A DNA stretch of 61,263 bases. Origin: an uncultured Collinsella sp. (GTDB lineage: Bacteria > Actinomycetota > Coriobacteriia > Coriobacteriales > Coriobacteriaceae). Shown here piece by piece: positions 50,830 to 59,896 of the stretch (position 1 is its first letter; each line of letters starts with the position of its first letter). Under the pieces are notes generated by a model. The model was given only the letters and a program-made list of their open reading frames with translations. It did no database searches and was not told the origin of the DNA. Position numbers and translations under genes: made by a program. Location: positions 1-61,263 of the forward strand of contig URCS01000003.1 in the NCBI GenBank assembly GCA_900546455.1. The letters run 5' to 3'.

Positions 50830-52625
50830 CAAATGACAAACACCGCTTGCGTCGAAAGACTCTGACCGTCATAGCTATCGGCGTTATTGTCAGCGCTGTC
50901 TTATTAGGCCTGTTGTATGCGGTTGGAACCCATCGCTGCCTCGAAAAAACGCTTGGGTTTGGCCAAGAAACCATGGTGTTTTTGGAAAACGCTTGCGAAA
51001 AATATGACCGCTACGAACAGGGGAGAAAAACCGAGGAGACGCACGATTTGCTCGCCGCGGTCGAATCGTTTGCGACGTTCCTGTCCTCTGATCGCGTTGA
51101 GGTTAACAACGACCTTATCGAGCAATTTGTCCATGCCGAGAACCTTTCGGGGTTGATGGTCATGGACTCCGACGGTCATATGGCCGCCCACTACGACATC
51201 GATGGTCGCGATCCGCTCATGTTGTGGCGAGAGGAGCTGGCCTGTTCGCCGGTCGCATCGATGTATCAAGGTTCCAAAGTGACCTACTCAACTGTCGTTG
51301 AGCGCCGTGGTGTCGTTTTTGCCGTCTGTGCTGTCCCGTATGGCGACGGCGTTGCCCTGGCATACCGCTCACTTGTTTCCGATTCGGCGGACGACTATTC
51401 ATATGCCATAGCCGATGTGCTTTCGAACAACACCTTCCACCAGGGCCCCACGGTGCTTGTTATGGAGGATGCGGAGATTGTCTCATCCAACAGCGCCGAT
51501 GCCGATGTGTCGCTCGCTCGACTCCTCACCAGTACAGGAGTTGAATGGAAAGAAGATGGCCTGACGCGCATCGAATATCGAGGAGACAAATGGTATGCCG
51601 TGCGTGCGGCATATAAGGACTACCGCCTGTTTGCGCTATATCCCAAATCTGAGGTCATGTCTGACAGGATTTCATTTGTCGCCGTCGGCGTCTTAGTGTG
51701 CCTTGCGTTTTGGGTCGTGGTACTGTTGGCTCGGAATATCGTTGACCACCGCAATTTGGTCGAAAAAGATAAACAGCTCGGCATTATCAATGCCATAAGC
51801 GCCATCTACGATTCGACCTTCCTTTTGCATCTCGACACCCTCGAGATCGAGGGAATCAATATGTCGCCGGCGATAGCGAAGATATTTGCCGAGCACAACG
51901 AGGCATATGACTTTATGGACACAGTCTGCCGGGATATCGTGAGCCCCGAAAGCCGCGAAGCGGTTGTGGGACTCGTAGATATAAGTACGCTTCGTGAACG
52001 TATGGAGGGCGTACCGTACTTGGCTGCCGAGGTGCGAGATTGTCGAGGCGCTTGGTACTCGCTACAGGTTGTCCCCCAGCATCGCGATGAGCAAGGCCGG
52101 CTGGAGTCGGTTGTCGTGGCGACGCACAACATATCGATGGTCAAGCATGCCGAGGAGCTGTCATACCAAGATAAACTGACGGGGCTTCGCAACCGCAACT
52201 ATCTTGAATCGCGTGGAGATAGCCTGGTAAACGAGGACTTGCCGGTGAGCGTGATTATGGTGGACTGTAATTATCTCAAGCGGACCAACGACATCTATGG
52301 TCACGAGATGGGGGATGAGCTGCTGCGACGGACGGCGTCCGTGCTGCGGCGGGTGGCTGGTGCGGATTACCTGCCGATGCGCGTTGGCGGCGACGAGTTT
52401 TTGCTGGTTTGCCCCCATACTGACAACGAGTCTGCGCTCGGGCTGGAACAGGATCTTCGTCTCGGTCTTGCCGCGGTAAGCGATGAGACCCTGACGGTCA
52501 GCGCATCGATTGGCGTGGCGACCGTCGAGACGGCTGGAAATACGCTGGCCGATGTATATCGCGTCGCCGACCACAATATGTATCGGGAGAAGCGCATGGT
52601 CCACGTACAGGGTGCGGACTGCTAA
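50826..52625 (+). CDS. membrane diguanylate cyclase with sensor region
   Basis: 599 residues. Two membrane helices (about 12-32 and 280-300) enclose a ~245-residue extracytoplasmic sensor domain. A PAS-like region follows (about 320-440), then a GGDEF domain with the intact motif GGDEF at 521-525 and DCNYLKRTNDIYGHEMGDELL before it. It should make c-di-GMP. I see no RxxD inhibitory site at the usual place five residues before GGDEF. It starts at ATGA overlapping the stop of the substrate-binding protein gene, so the two form a sensing unit. The ligand is unknown. Confidence 0.9.
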   Translation: MTNDKHRLRRKTLTVIAIGVIVSAVLLGLLYAVGTHRCLEKTLGFGQETMVFLENACEKYDRYEQGRKTEETHDLLAAVESFATFLSSDRVEVNNDLIEQFVHAENLSGLMVMDSDGHMAAHYDIDGRDPLMLWREELACSPVASMYQGSKVTYSTVVERRGVVFAVCAVPYGDGVALAYRSLVSDSADDYSYAIADVLSNNTFHQGPTVLVMEDAEIVSSNSADADVSLARLLTSTGVEWKEDGLTRIEYRGDKWYAVRAAYKDYRLFALYPKSEVMSDRISFVAVGVLVCLAFWVVVLLARNIVDHRNLVEKDKQLGIINAISAIYDSTFLLHLDTLEIEGINMSPAIAKIFAEHNEAYDFMDTVCRDIVSPESREAVVGLVDISTLRERMEGVPYLAAEVRDCRGAWYSLQVVPQHRDEQGRLESVVVATHNISMVKHAEELSYQDKLTGLRNRNYLESRGDSLVNEDLPVSVIMVDCNYLKRTNDIYGHEMGDELLRRTASVLRRVAGADYLPMRVGGDEFLLVCPHTDNESALGLEQDLRLGLAAVSDETLTVSASIGVATVETAGNTLADVYRVADHNMYREKRMVHVQGADC

Positions 52626-52738
52626 TCTTGCCCCCACCAGTCCAAGCATCGTAGGATGTTGAATCGGTGCTTGCGATAATAAGTCGGTCCAGGCGGGGAT
52701 AATAGACGTCTGAAATTTCTTTCTGAGAGGGGATCTCA

Positions 52739-53002
52739 ATGATTAGTTTTGACTACAAGCCTCAGGGTGTATGCTCTCGCAATATTCACCTCAATCTCTC
52801 TGACGATGGCAGCAAGGTGCTGGGCGTCGAGTTTACTGGCGGCTGCGATGGCAACCTCAAGGCCATCTCCAGGCTGGTCGAGGGCGCTCCCGCCGATCGC
52901 GTAATCGAGGTTCTCGCCGGTAATACCTGCGGTATGAAAAAGACCTCTTGCGCCGATCAGCTTACGCGCGCTATCGAGGCCGCTCGCGCAGAGATCGCCT
53001 AA
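52739..53002 (+). CDS. TSCPD domain protein (TIGR03905 type)
   Basis: 87 residues. The family pattern is present throughout: GVCSRNIHLNL, FTGGCDGNLKAISRLVEG, LAGNTCGMKKTSCADQLTRAI. The fixed Cys residues suggest metal binding. The domain also occurs at the C-terminus of some ribonucleotide reductases, but the stand-alone role is unknown. AGAGGGGATC precedes the ATG. Its stop overlaps the next start (TAATG). Confidence 0.9.
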   Translation: MISFDYKPQGVCSRNIHLNLSDDGSKVLGVEFTGGCDGNLKAISRLVEGAPADRVIEVLAGNTCGMKKTSCADQLTRAIEAARAEIA

Positions 53003-54213
53003 TGAGCATCGCTGATCGCTTTAAGAATGGAATAACGCGTCGAGGTTTTGTGCTGGGTGGCGCCGCTACTGGTGCTGCTGCCGTACTGGCCGGTTGCTCG
53101 AAAAAAACGGGCACGAGTGATGACGCCGCTGGCGAGCCGCAGGTTATCAAGGACGATTCGAAGATTGTCTCGATCACTGATGAGTACGAAGCTGTTGATA
53201 TCGATCTTGAGCCCGCGGCCTCGTGGACGCTGCCGCTGGGCACGCTGCTGTACTACTGCGATGGCGACTACGCTGCCGCGATGATGGCGCCTGCTTCTGC
53301 CCTGCATGCCAATACGCTTGGTGTGCTCAACCTGGGCGATGGCTCGCTTACCACACTTATTGAGGATCCCATTGAGGGAACCGGTTATGCGTTTTATGAC
53401 GTTCGCGCGGGTGATGGCGTGTTCGCGTGGGTCGAGATGAACTTCGCCAATGCGTCTTGGAAACTCTATGCGCAAAACCTTGCAGGCTCCTCCCTTACCG
53501 GCAACGCTGTCGAGCTCGACCGCGGTGGCGAAAACTACGATCCGCCGCTCTTCACGGCGTATGGGTCGTCGGTCATCTGGTATAAGATGCCTTCGTCCGG
53601 CGGCACCAAGACGAGTAACGATTCGTACTGCTACCGTCAGTCGCCCAGCGAGTCCAAGCCTGAGACTATTTGGAAGTCGACGGGCCGCTTCGCATCCGCC
53701 CCGCGTGTGAGCGACGGCATCCTGACCATCTCGCCCCGTGTACACAATGATGAGGGCGTCTATTACGGTATGACGGCGATCGACCTGACTGACGGCAACA
53801 ACACGAAGCGGGCTCAGCTGGTGCTTCCTTCGTCGGTTTCGCCTTTCGAGGCCGTGTATATGGGAGACACCTTCGTGTTCTCCATTGAGGCGACGTATAG
53901 CGGTGTGGGCAGCCTGGGCAATATGGGCACCTATATCGGTAACGAGGGCGGGCCGTACCTCTTCCTGTCGCGTGAGCCGCTCGCGTGCGCTGCGGGAAGG
54001 AAAAACAAATACCTGGTTAAAGTTCAGGCGTCGCATTTTTTGATTGACACTTCGGCTAAGACCTACGGCTCGCTTCTGTCGCCCGACCGAGCCTTGGAGT
54101 ATGGCGATTATCCTGCTACGGCGGGTAAATCGAGCTCGTTCTTAACGTACGCAACGGTGCGTAACAGCCAGGGAATTCCCGAGACGGTTACCGCTCGCTT
54201 GTTCTCTCTTTAG
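53002..54213 (+). CDS. Tat-exported lipoprotein, beta-propeller-like
   Basis: 403 residues. The leader has a twin-arginine motif (ITRRGFVLGG) followed by a lipobox, LAGC with Cys32, so it is probably exported folded and lipid-anchored. The mature part has repeated short beta-strand blocks with aromatic and Gly residues (AFYDVRAGDGVFAWVEMN, SSVIWYKMP), resembling a beta-propeller. Function unknown. It is coupled to the TSCPD gene by TAATG. Confidence 0.75.
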   Translation: MSIADRFKNGITRRGFVLGGAATGAAAVLAGCSKKTGTSDDAAGEPQVIKDDSKIVSITDEYEAVDIDLEPAASWTLPLGTLLYYCDGDYAAAMMAPASALHANTLGVLNLGDGSLTTLIEDPIEGTGYAFYDVRAGDGVFAWVEMNFANASWKLYAQNLAGSSLTGNAVELDRGGENYDPPLFTAYGSSVIWYKMPSSGGTKTSNDSYCYRQSPSESKPETIWKSTGRFASAPRVSDGILTISPRVHNDEGVYYGMTAIDLTDGNNTKRAQLVLPSSVSPFEAVYMGDTFVFSIEATYSGVGSLGNMGTYIGNEGGPYLFLSREPLACAAGRKNKYLVKVQASHFLIDTSAKTYGSLLSPDRALEYGDYPATAGKSSSFLTYATVRNSQGIPETVTARLFSL

Positions 54214-54366
54214 TCTCCGAGGGGTTAAAAAGGCGTCGACAGGGGAATAAGCGCGTTGTGACTATGAGTACCGCCCGCCGAGCTATCGCACCCATGCGAC
54301 GCCCGGTGGGCTCAGGTGCGTTAAAATGAGCTTGTTCTTAGCTAATTGAGACAGGGGGGCCGTGTT

Positions 54367-55089
54367 ATGGCTTCAGATGCAAAAAAGATTCTGCTGGTCG
54401 AGGATGAGAAGGCAATCCGCGACGCTGTCGCTGCCTATCTCGAGCGCGAGGGCTATTGGGTTGTGGGCGTGGGCGACGGCCAGTCCGCTATCGAGGAGTT
54501 CGAGAAGCATCAGTTCGACCTGGTCGTGCTCGACCTCATGCTCCCTAAGATTCCCGGCGAGCGCGTTTGCCGCACCATTCGCGATACCTCGGATGTCCCC
54601 ATCATTATGCTGACGGCCAAGGGCGAGATCGAGGACCGTATTATCGGCCTCGAGCTCGGTGCCGACGACTACCTGATCAAGCCGTTCTCGCCGCGCGAGC
54701 TTGTCGCGCGCGTGCGTGCCTTGTTCCGCCGTGCCCACCAGGCCGATGAGCCGGCCGTCGAGGTGCTCGACTTTGGCGATCTGGTCATTGACATCTCGGG
54801 CCACAAGATTTTGGTCGAGGGCAAGGAAGTCGACCTGACGGCTTCCGAGTTCAAGCTGCTCACCACGCTTGCCCGTCACCCCGGCCGCGTCTACAACCGC
54901 ATGGAGCTGGTCGAGAAGGTGCTCGGCTACGACTTTGAGGGTTACGAGCGCACCATCGACAGCCACGTGAAGAACCTTCGCGCCAAGCTGGGCGACGACC
55001 CCAAGAAGCCCAAATGGCTCTACACCGTCCACGGTGTCGGCTACCGCTTCGAGGCTCCGACCAAGACCGATAAGTCGGACGAGAAATAA
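54367..55089 (+). CDS. OmpR-family response regulator
   Basis: 240 residues. The receiver domain has the phospho-acceptor Asp56 in VVLDLMLPK and the Lys in KPFSPRE. The C-terminal OmpR/PhoB winged helix ends in YTVHGVGYRFE. The ATG at 54367 follows AGGGGGG by 8 nt. It pairs with the histidine kinase 12 bp downstream; together they look like a PhoP/VicR-type cell-envelope system, but the signal is unknown. Confidence 0.93.
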   Translation: MASDAKKILLVEDEKAIRDAVAAYLEREGYWVVGVGDGQSAIEEFEKHQFDLVVLDLMLPKIPGERVCRTIRDTSDVPIIMLTAKGEIEDRIIGLELGADDYLIKPFSPRELVARVRALFRRAHQADEPAVEVLDFGDLVIDISGHKILVEGKEVDLTASEFKLLTTLARHPGRVYNRMELVEKVLGYDFEGYERTIDSHVKNLRAKLGDDPKKPKWLYTVHGVGYRFEAPTKTDKSDEK

Positions 55090-55101
55090 AGGAAATCACA
55101 T

Positions 55102-56667
55102 ATGACACCTGCGCGCTTTGAAATCGGGCAAAAGCATAAGCAGGAGAACGAGGCGGGTTCCAAGGCTAGTTGGAACACGCCTCGTTCCGATTCACGGCCA
55201 ACGATGAGCTATCCCTCGCGTATGGCCCTGGCTTTTGCCCTGACATCGCTCATGACGGTATTGGTGCTGGTGGGCGTAGTCTCCGTTGTATGGGGCACGG
55301 TTTTTACGGATTACACGCGCTCCAATATTGTCGAAATCGCCAATTCCGCTGCCGAAAAGTTGGCAACGTCATATGAGGAAAATGGTTCTTGGACCGCGGG
55401 GGAGCTGCGTACGGTCGCGACATCGAGTTTGGTGTCCGACGATCTTGGTATGCAGGTTGTCAATAAAAAGGGCGTCATCGTCTACGACGACTCGTGGCCC
55501 TCGGCAAGCGCTACTGCCGATGTACGCGAAAATCAGGCGACAACCGACGGTACGAGCGGAAAGAAGGCGTCGCACAGCCCAGTCTCGTCTGCTCCCACCG
55601 GCTCCGATAGCGTTGCCAACGTCGAAATCATAACGTCTTCTGGCGAGCATGTCGGGCAGGTAAAGCTATGGGCTATCGGCTCCGATGCCCTGCTCACCAA
55701 GGCGGATTCTGCGTTTAGGGAGAAGACCTTTAACGCCATGGCCCTTGCCGCGGTTGTGGCCGTCTGCATCTCGGTCGTTATCGGAGCGCTCATGTCGCGC
55801 ATGCTCACCAAGCCGATTCATCGTATTACCAGCACCGCCAAGCAGATTCGCGATGGAGACCTGTCCGCTCGTACGGGCTTGCGCGGCGATGATGAGATCG
55901 ATCAGCTGGGCGAGACCTTCGACGAGATGGCCACCTCACTCGAAAAGGATATGAAGCACGAGAAGCGTCTGACCTCTGATGTTGCCCACGAGCTACGCAC
56001 GCCGCTCATGGCAATGCTTGCAACGGTCGAGGCCATGCAAGACGGTGTGTATCCCACCGACGACGAACACCTGGAGACGGTCGCATCCGAGACGCGTCGT
56101 CTGGCCCGTCTGGTGCAGCAGATGCTCGACCTGTCGCGCATGGAAAACAGTACCGCGCCGCTCAACCTGGAGCCGGTGGATATGGTGCCGTTTGTGCGTT
56201 CGATTGTGAATGGCCAGGAGCGCCTGTTTGCCGACCGTGACCTGCGTTTGCGCTTTGCAGATGAGACGCAGGGCCACGATGACGTTGTCGAGGCAGATCC
56301 CGACATGATCACGCAATGCGTCATCAACCTCTTGAGTAACGCCATGCGCTATACCCCCGAGGGGGGTTGGGTCGTGGTGTCGGTACTCAGCGACCGCAAA
56401 CACGTCGATATCGCGGTTTCGGATACGGGCATCGGTATCGCCAAGGATGATTTGTCGCGCATCTTCGGTCGTTTTTGGCGTGCCGACGCCAGTCGCGCCC
56501 GCGAGGCGGGTGGCCTGGGCGTGGGCCTCGCCGTGACTAAGCAGATTGTCGAGCGTCATCACGGCTACATATCCGTGGAGTCGGAGCTTGGAAAGGGTAC
56601 GACTTTTACGATTCATCTGCCTCGCGAGCACACGGCGGACGCGGCATCTACTACAATGGAGCACTAG
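55102..56667 (+). CDS. sensor histidine kinase
   Basis: 521 residues. Two membrane helices (about 40-70 and 205-230) flank a ~130-residue outer sensor domain. A HAMP domain follows, then the dimerisation helix with His296 in VAHELRTPL, and the ATPase with INLLSNAMRY, DTGIGI and GLGVGLAVTKQIV. It lies 12 bp after the response regulator gene. The polar ~35-residue N-terminus before the first helix is unusual; MSYPSRMALA (residue 35) could be the true start. Confidence 0.93.
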   Translation: MTPARFEIGQKHKQENEAGSKASWNTPRSDSRPTMSYPSRMALAFALTSLMTVLVLVGVVSVVWGTVFTDYTRSNIVEIANSAAEKLATSYEENGSWTAGELRTVATSSLVSDDLGMQVVNKKGVIVYDDSWPSASATADVRENQATTDGTSGKKASHSPVSSAPTGSDSVANVEIITSSGEHVGQVKLWAIGSDALLTKADSAFREKTFNAMALAAVVAVCISVVIGALMSRMLTKPIHRITSTAKQIRDGDLSARTGLRGDDEIDQLGETFDEMATSLEKDMKHEKRLTSDVAHELRTPLMAMLATVEAMQDGVYPTDDEHLETVASETRRLARLVQQMLDLSRMENSTAPLNLEPVDMVPFVRSIVNGQERLFADRDLRLRFADETQGHDDVVEADPDMITQCVINLLSNAMRYTPEGGWVVVSVLSDRKHVDIAVSDTGIGIAKDDLSRIFGRFWRADASRAREAGGLGVGLAVTKQIVERHHGYISVESELGKGTTFTIHLPREHTADAASTTMEH

Positions 56668-56777
56668 CTTTTCGCTATTCGGTGAAGGAGGGGGTTTCGT
56701 CCCTGCCGCTCCGAGTTTGCGAAAACGTGCGGGAAAGAACCCGCATTACTGTCGTATTTTGGTAAGGAGTGACTCAC

Positions 56778-57665
56778 GTGACAACGATGGAGCGTCGTCC
56801 GGATTCCCGTGGCAAGGTTCGTGATATCTATGATGCCGGTGAAAACCTGCTGATGGTCGCCACCGACCGCATTTCTGCGTTCGACTTCATTCTTCCCGAC
56901 GAGATTCCGTTTAAGGGAGAGGTGCTCAACCGCATCTCGGCATTCTGGTTCGATAAGTTTGCCGACATCGTTCCCAACCATCTCGTCTCCATCGACCCGG
57001 CGGATTTCCCTGAGGAGTTTGCCGAGTATCGTGACTACCTCGCAGGCCGCGCCATGCTGGTCAAGAAGGCCCAGACGATTCCTATCGAGTGCATCGTCCG
57101 CGGTTATCTGACCGGTTCGGGCAAGAAGACCTATGACGAGAACGGCACCGTCTGCGGCATCCAGCTGCCCGAGGGTCTGACCGAGGCCTCCAAGCTTCCC
57201 GAGCCGCTGTTCACGCCGTCCACGAAGGCCGAGATCGGCGACCACGACGAGAACATTTCGTTCGAGCGTTGCTGCGAGATCGTGGGTGAGGATATCGCCG
57301 CGCAGATTCGCGACCTGTCCCTCAAGATTTACAAGGCCGCTGCCGAGTACGCCGCGACCCGTGGCATCATCATTGCCGACACCAAGTTCGAGTTTGGTGT
57401 CATCGATGACAAGGTCACGCTGATCGACGAGTGCCTCACGCCCGACTCCAGCCGTTTCTGGCCTGCTGCCAGCTACGAGGAGGGCAAGATCCAGCCTAGC
57501 TACGACAAGCAATTCGTCCGCAATTGGCTCAAGGCCAACTGGGATATGACGGGGGAGACCCCGCACCTGCCCGCCGAGGTCATCGATGGCACGTCCGAGC
57601 GCTATCGCGAGGCCTTCCAAATCATCACGGGCTCCCAGTTCACAAGCATGAAGGAGAACGCGTAA
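56778..57665 (+). CDS. purC: SAICAR synthetase
   Basis: Phosphoribosylaminoimidazole-succinocarboxamide synthase, the purine step just before PurB. It has 295 residues. Hallmarks are RGKVRDIYD, ATDRISAFDFILPDEIPFKG, RGYLTGSGKKTY and LIDECLTPDSSRFWP. I start at the GTG at 56778, 8 nt after AAGGAG; a GTG three codons earlier overlaps that site. A small hairpin (GCGGG/CCCGC near 56730-56750) lies in the leader, and no known purine riboswitch is visible. Confidence 0.97.
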   Translation: MTTMERRPDSRGKVRDIYDAGENLLMVATDRISAFDFILPDEIPFKGEVLNRISAFWFDKFADIVPNHLVSIDPADFPEEFAEYRDYLAGRAMLVKKAQTIPIECIVRGYLTGSGKKTYDENGTVCGIQLPEGLTEASKLPEPLFTPSTKAEIGDHDENISFERCCEIVGEDIAAQIRDLSLKIYKAAAEYAATRGIIIADTKFEFGVIDDKVTLIDECLTPDSSRFWPAASYEEGKIQPSYDKQFVRNWLKANWDMTGETPHLPAEVIDGTSERYREAFQIITGSQFTSMKENA

Positions 57666-58241
57666 GTGAGTACCCGTAGCGCCACGAACAAGCGCACGCA
57701 ATCCCGCGAGGTTACCGGGGTTGCGCGCAAGTCCGCCGCATCCGCTAAGCCCGCCCGTCAGGCAGCGAGCTCTGTTCACGTCGTGCCGGCATCATCCAAG
57801 GCACGCCGCAAAGAGCTCGAGAAGGGCGAAAACCTGGAAGGCCTTTCCAAGGAGGAGAAGCGCGCCCGCAAGGCCAAGCAGCGTGCTCGCGAGGATCGTA
57901 TCTATACGGTGTCGAATATTCTCCTCAAGCAGGATGAGGACTACACCAAGCGCCGCCGTATCTGGTGGGCCGTGCTCGCCATCGGCATGGTACTCGTCGT
58001 GGCAATTTGGGCTTCGCTCTACTTCGCTCCCGGCGGCACGGTGTCCAGCCCCGTCCAGATGGTCGGCATCGTTTTGTCCTATGTCATCATTCTGGGTGAC
58101 TTTATCTACGACTTCGTTCGTATCCGTCCCCTGCGCAACATGTACCGCACGCAGGCCGAGGGCATGTCCGAGAACAAGCTCAACGCTCTTATCGAGCGCG
58201 CGGCTGCCGAGGAGGACAAGAAGGACTCCAAGAAGAAGTAG
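57666..58241 (+). CDS. two-helix membrane protein of unknown function
   Basis: 191 residues. The first ~95 are basic and Ala/Lys/Arg-rich (KARRKELEKGENLEGLSKEEKRARKAKQRARE, probably helical). Two membrane helices follow (about 100-121 and 130-150), then a charged tail ending in KKDSKKK. The GTG directly follows the purC stop (TAAGTG), with AAGGAGA upstream inside purC, so it is co-translated with purC. No family recognised. Confidence 0.75.
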   Translation: MSTRSATNKRTQSREVTGVARKSAASAKPARQAASSVHVVPASSKARRKELEKGENLEGLSKEEKRARKAKQRAREDRIYTVSNILLKQDEDYTKRRRIWWAVLAIGMVLVVAIWASLYFAPGGTVSSPVQMVGIVLSYVIILGDFIYDFVRIRPLRNMYRTQAEGMSENKLNALIERAAAEEDKKDSKKK

Positions 58242-58271
58242 CGTTTGTATTCATACATATCGCTAAGATAT

Positions 58272-58303
58272 AAGGCGCGTCGTTTTAGCGGCGCGCCTTT
58301 TTA
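58272..58303 (+). terminator. terminator of the purC operon
   Basis: Stem AAGGCGCG/CGCGCCTT with extra pairs near the loop, then TTTTT. Confidence 0.85.
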
Positions 58304-58330
58304 CTGTTCTATAGATAGATGGAGTGGCAC

Positions 58331-59611
58331 ATGATTCGAGCTGCCCTGACGGTCGAAGAAGCTCTGGAGGGCATGAAGGCCCTGGAGCCCAAGATTAAAA
58401 ACTATGCGCGCCTGGTTGTCCGCAAGGGCGTAAACGTCAAGCCCGGCCAGGAGGTTGTCGTTCAGTCTCCGGTCGAGTGCGCGCCCTTTGCCCGCGTGGT
58501 GGTCGCGGAGGCTTATGCCGCCGGCGCTGGCCACGTGACGGTCATTTGGGCCGATGATGCCGTGACGAGGCTCACGTACGAGCATGTCGATAAAAGCTAT
58601 TTTGAGCAGACACCCGAGTGGAAGCGCATGCAGCTGGATTCCTTGGCCCAGGATGGTGCCTGCTTTATCTTTATCGAGGGTGCGGATCCCGCGGCTCTCA
58701 AGGGTATCGATCCCGCCAAGCCCGCTGCAGCTTCTAAGGCAAGGAACACGCAGTGCAAGGTCTTCCGCCGTGGACTGGACTACAACATCAACCCGTGGTG
58801 TATCGCCGGCGCTCCGGTCGTGGCTTGGGCGCACGAGGTGTTCCCGGGAGACGCCGATGAAGTTGCAATCTATAAGCTGTGGAATGCGATTCTGCACACC
58901 GCTCGTGCCGATGGCCAGGACCCGGAGAGCGACTGGGAGCTTCATGACGCGGCGTTCGAAAAGAACTTGCGCTTCCTGAATGACAATCGTTTTGACTGCC
59001 TGCATTACACCACGGCAAATGGAACCGATCTGACGATTGGCATGACGAAGGGTCACGAGTGGGCCGGCGGCAAGGGTAAGACGCCCGATGGACATCCCTT
59101 CTTCCCCAACATCCCCACCGAGGAGGTCTTCACCTCGCCTGATCGTATGCGTGCCGACGGTATCGTGTATTCGGCCATGCCGCTCATTCACCACGGTAAC
59201 AAGGTTGACGATTTTTGGATTAAGTTCGAGGCCGGCCGCGTAGTGGACTACGATGCCCGTGTGGGCAAGGCGACGCTTGCGAGCATTGTTGGCACCGATG
59301 AAGGTGCCGCTCATCTGGGCGAGGTCGCGCTCATTTCCAAGAACACTCCGATCCGCGAAAGCGGCGTTCTGTTCTATGACACGCTCTATGACGAGAACGC
59401 TAGCTGCCATCTCGCGCTAGGTGTCGGTTTCCCCGAATGCATCGAAGGTGGGTATGACATGTCCAAGGAGGAGCTCTTAGAGCATGGCGTTAACGTCTCG
59501 AGCACGCACGTCGATTTTATGATCGGCACGGACGACATCGATATTACGGGCATTACGCCTGATGGACGTGAAGTTGTGATTTTCCAGAACGGCCAATGGA
59601 GTTGGGAATAG
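58331..59611 (+). CDS. M29-family aminopeptidase
   Basis: A metal-dependent aminopeptidase of the AmpS/PepS (thermophilic aminopeptidase) type. It has 426 residues, the usual length. Family segments include NYARLVVRKGVNVKPGQEVVVQSP, NIPTEEVFTSPDRMRADGIV (a metal-ligand Glu), LALGVGFPE and HVDFMIG (His and Asp ligands). The ATG at 58331 has GGAG upstream; an ATG four codons earlier is weaker. It probably trims peptides in the cytosol. It is monocistronic and followed by tRNA-Lys, whose promoter lies in its last codons. Confidence 0.93.
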   Translation: MIRAALTVEEALEGMKALEPKIKNYARLVVRKGVNVKPGQEVVVQSPVECAPFARVVVAEAYAAGAGHVTVIWADDAVTRLTYEHVDKSYFEQTPEWKRMQLDSLAQDGACFIFIEGADPAALKGIDPAKPAAASKARNTQCKVFRRGLDYNINPWCIAGAPVVAWAHEVFPGDADEVAIYKLWNAILHTARADGQDPESDWELHDAAFEKNLRFLNDNRFDCLHYTTANGTDLTIGMTKGHEWAGGKGKTPDGHPFFPNIPTEEVFTSPDRMRADGIVYSAMPLIHHGNKVDDFWIKFEAGRVVDYDARVGKATLASIVGTDEGAAHLGEVALISKNTPIRESGVLFYDTLYDENASCHLALGVGFPECIEGGYDMSKEELLEHGVNVSSTHVDFMIGTDDIDITGITPDGREVVIFQNGQWSWE

Positions 59612-59630
59612 TCCCAGACCGTGGTACAAT
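59602..59630 (+). promoter_or_regulatory. promoter of tRNA-Lys
   Basis: TTGGGA (59602-59607), a 17-nt spacer and TACAAT (59625-59630), 9 bp before the tRNA. It overlaps the end of the aminopeptidase gene. Confidence 0.65.
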
Positions 59631-59639
59631 GCCACCCGC

Positions 59640-59712
59640 GGGCCGTTAGCTCAGCTGGCAGAGCAGGGGACTTTTAATCCCAAGGTCCAGGGTTCGAACC
59701 CCTGACGGCCCA
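59640..59712 (+). tRNA. tRNA-Lys(TTT)
   Basis: Acceptor GGGCCGT pairs with ACGGCCC. The anticodon loop is CTTTTAA with anticodon TTT. The T-arm is CAGGG/CCCTG with loop TTCGAAC. The gene is followed by CCC, not CCA, so CCA must be added afterwards. A copy of the 3' tail with an intact CCA lies at 59877-59896. Confidence 0.95.
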
Positions 59713-59726
59713 CCCAAAGATTGTTG

Positions 59727-59757
59727 AGACGGTCAACTTCGGTTGGCCGTCTTTTTT
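59727..59757 (+). terminator. terminator of tRNA-Lys
   Basis: An 11-bp stem with loop TTCG (59727-59737 with 59742-59752), then TTTTTT. A weaker look-alike follows the tail copy at about 59909-59935. Confidence 0.85.
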
Positions 59758-59770
59758 GTCGCCCTTTCAT

Positions 59771-59896
59771 GGGTTCGAACCCGTCGGGGGGCGCGGAGCT
59801 GAGTAAACGCGCGAGCGTTTGCCAGCGCAGCGCGCAAGGCGCGAAAGCGCCGCAGCGGCCGCCTGCGAAGCAGGCTGAACCCCTGACGGCCCACCA
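59771..59896. repeat. T-arm-bounded hairpin element, tRNA-Lys locus
   Basis: Begins with GGGTTCGAACCC (59771), contains mini-hairpins (AAACGCGCGAGCGTTT, GGCGCGAAAGCGCC, GCCTGCGAAGCAGGC) and ends in a 20-bp copy of the tRNA-Lys 3' tail with CCA (59877-59896). It matches the tRNA-Gly element in order and in blocks such as TAAACGCG, AGCGTTT, GCAAGG, CGCAGC and GCGAAGCA. Another GGGTTCGAACCC stands at 59949-59960. Confidence 0.65.

Noticed and set aside
56668..56777. Purine riboswitch before purC
   Set aside because: Only a small GCGGG/CCCGC hairpin is visible; the conserved purine aptamer core is absent.
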